In this document: positions 19,771 through 20,133 of the stretch, piece by piece
Layout of the letters: every line of letters begins with the position of its first letter
Numbering within the stretch: the stretch's first letter is position 1
Source of the DNA: a virus
IMG/VR virus record: IMGVR_UViG_3300009488_000105
Span: 1 to 20,133 of that record
DNA: 20,133 nucleotides
Strand: one strand, 5' to 3'
Made by a program: the position numbers and the translations under genes
The notes under the pieces: generated by a model
What the model saw: only the letters and a program-made list of their open reading frames with translations
What the model was told of the DNA's origin: nothing
The model's database searches: none

Positions 19771-20133
19771 TCACGCCCCGCCTCGCGCCCAGTCCTTGTA
19801 CTTGATCTTTGTGATGACTCGACCTCCGCGCCGAGTAAGCAGCTCCGTCTCTGGTCGCATCACCAAGCCCTCCATAATGAGTGTTGCATTCGATGCAATG
19901 CGCGAGAACTCGCCAAGGCGCACGAACTCTATGGCCTCCGCGAGCGTCCCGCGCCCAACGATGGGCACGATCCGAATGTTGAGTTTCTTGGCAATGTCCT
20001 CGACGTTCTCACGTTCCAGCCATGCCCCAGCCCACACATCGAACAGGATAAAATCGACGCTGTCCGGCAGATAGTTGCCACCGCCCTTTTGGATTCGCGC
20101 ACCATAGCCCTCACCGCAAAGCATCATCTCGCC
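19771..20133 (-). CDS. RNA ligase, C-terminal part (5' end outside window)
   Basis: The frame is open through the right edge, so the N-terminus with the adenylated Lys (motif I) is missing. Visible are GEGYGARIQKGG, the motif III-like strand FILFDVW, motif IV EGLVMRP and motif V KIKYKDW, the ordered nucleotidyltransferase motifs of T4 Rnl2-like RNA ligases. These enzymes seal nicked or cleaved RNA; in phages they can repair tRNAs cut by host defence nucleases. No kinase/phosphatase partner is visible here, so that role is inferred. The stop is 70 bases upstream of the replication initiator ATG, with nothing evident between. Confidence 0.85.
   Translation of the reverse strand, partial: GEMMLCGEGYGARIQKGGGNYLPDSVDFILFDVWAGAWLERENVEDIAKKLNIRIVPIVGRGTLAEAIEFVRLGEFSRIASNATLIMEGLVMRPETELLTRRGGRVITKIKYKDWARGGA

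Overview
The window is a stretch of a double-stranded DNA tailed-phage (Caudoviricetes) genome or prophage, with a siphovirus-like HK97-fold head. Every gene I can support lies on the minus strand, so transcription runs from high to low coordinates. Genes are packed end to end: stop and start codons usually overlap (ATGA, GTGA, TAATG), and no gap exceeds about 135 bases. Many small genes follow purine-rich Shine-Dalgarno tracts of the GAGGAGGGG type, and GC content looks moderately high. The host is a bacterium that uses strong Shine-Dalgarno sites, but I cannot name it. I see no integrase, C1-type repressor, lysis gene, tRNA, CRISPR array or insertion sequence.

Right part (about 20133-15000), early and replication genes: the C-terminal part of an RNA ligase, a DnaD-like replication initiator with an Asp-Ala repeat linker, a small gene in the helicase-loader position, and a DnaB-type helicase whose last ~45 codons are displaced by an apparent -1 frameshift. 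Then come small zinc-binding, coiled-coil and membrane proteins and a VRR-NUC-like nuclease.

Middle part (about 15223-12288), accessory genes: small genes of unknown function, including three proteins that share an N-terminal domain of about 60 residues but carry very different tails. One tail is His-rich, one is a long array of seven CxxC-x9-C-x(4-13)-C modules, and one is helical. This family is the most likely undescribed system in the window.

The junction at 12155-12291 carries a near-consensus sigma-70 promoter. A 22-bp inverted repeat fills its -35/-10 spacer, and a terminator-like hairpin lies downstream, just before the small terminase gene. It looks like a regulated late promoter with attenuation or antitermination.

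Left part (12154-1), packaging and virion genes: TerS, TerL, a duplicated set of very small genes, three proteins sharing a VDEDGxxLFTEDNPG-like peptide, a BppU-like protein, a five-bladed propeller, and a 947-residue portal-MuF-JAMM fusion. A gp10-like protein, a DUF551 protein, an 824-residue protease-scaffold-capsid fusion and a partial capsid-proximal gene follow. Two of the largest proteins are therefore multi-domain fusions of virion functions that are normally separate genes.
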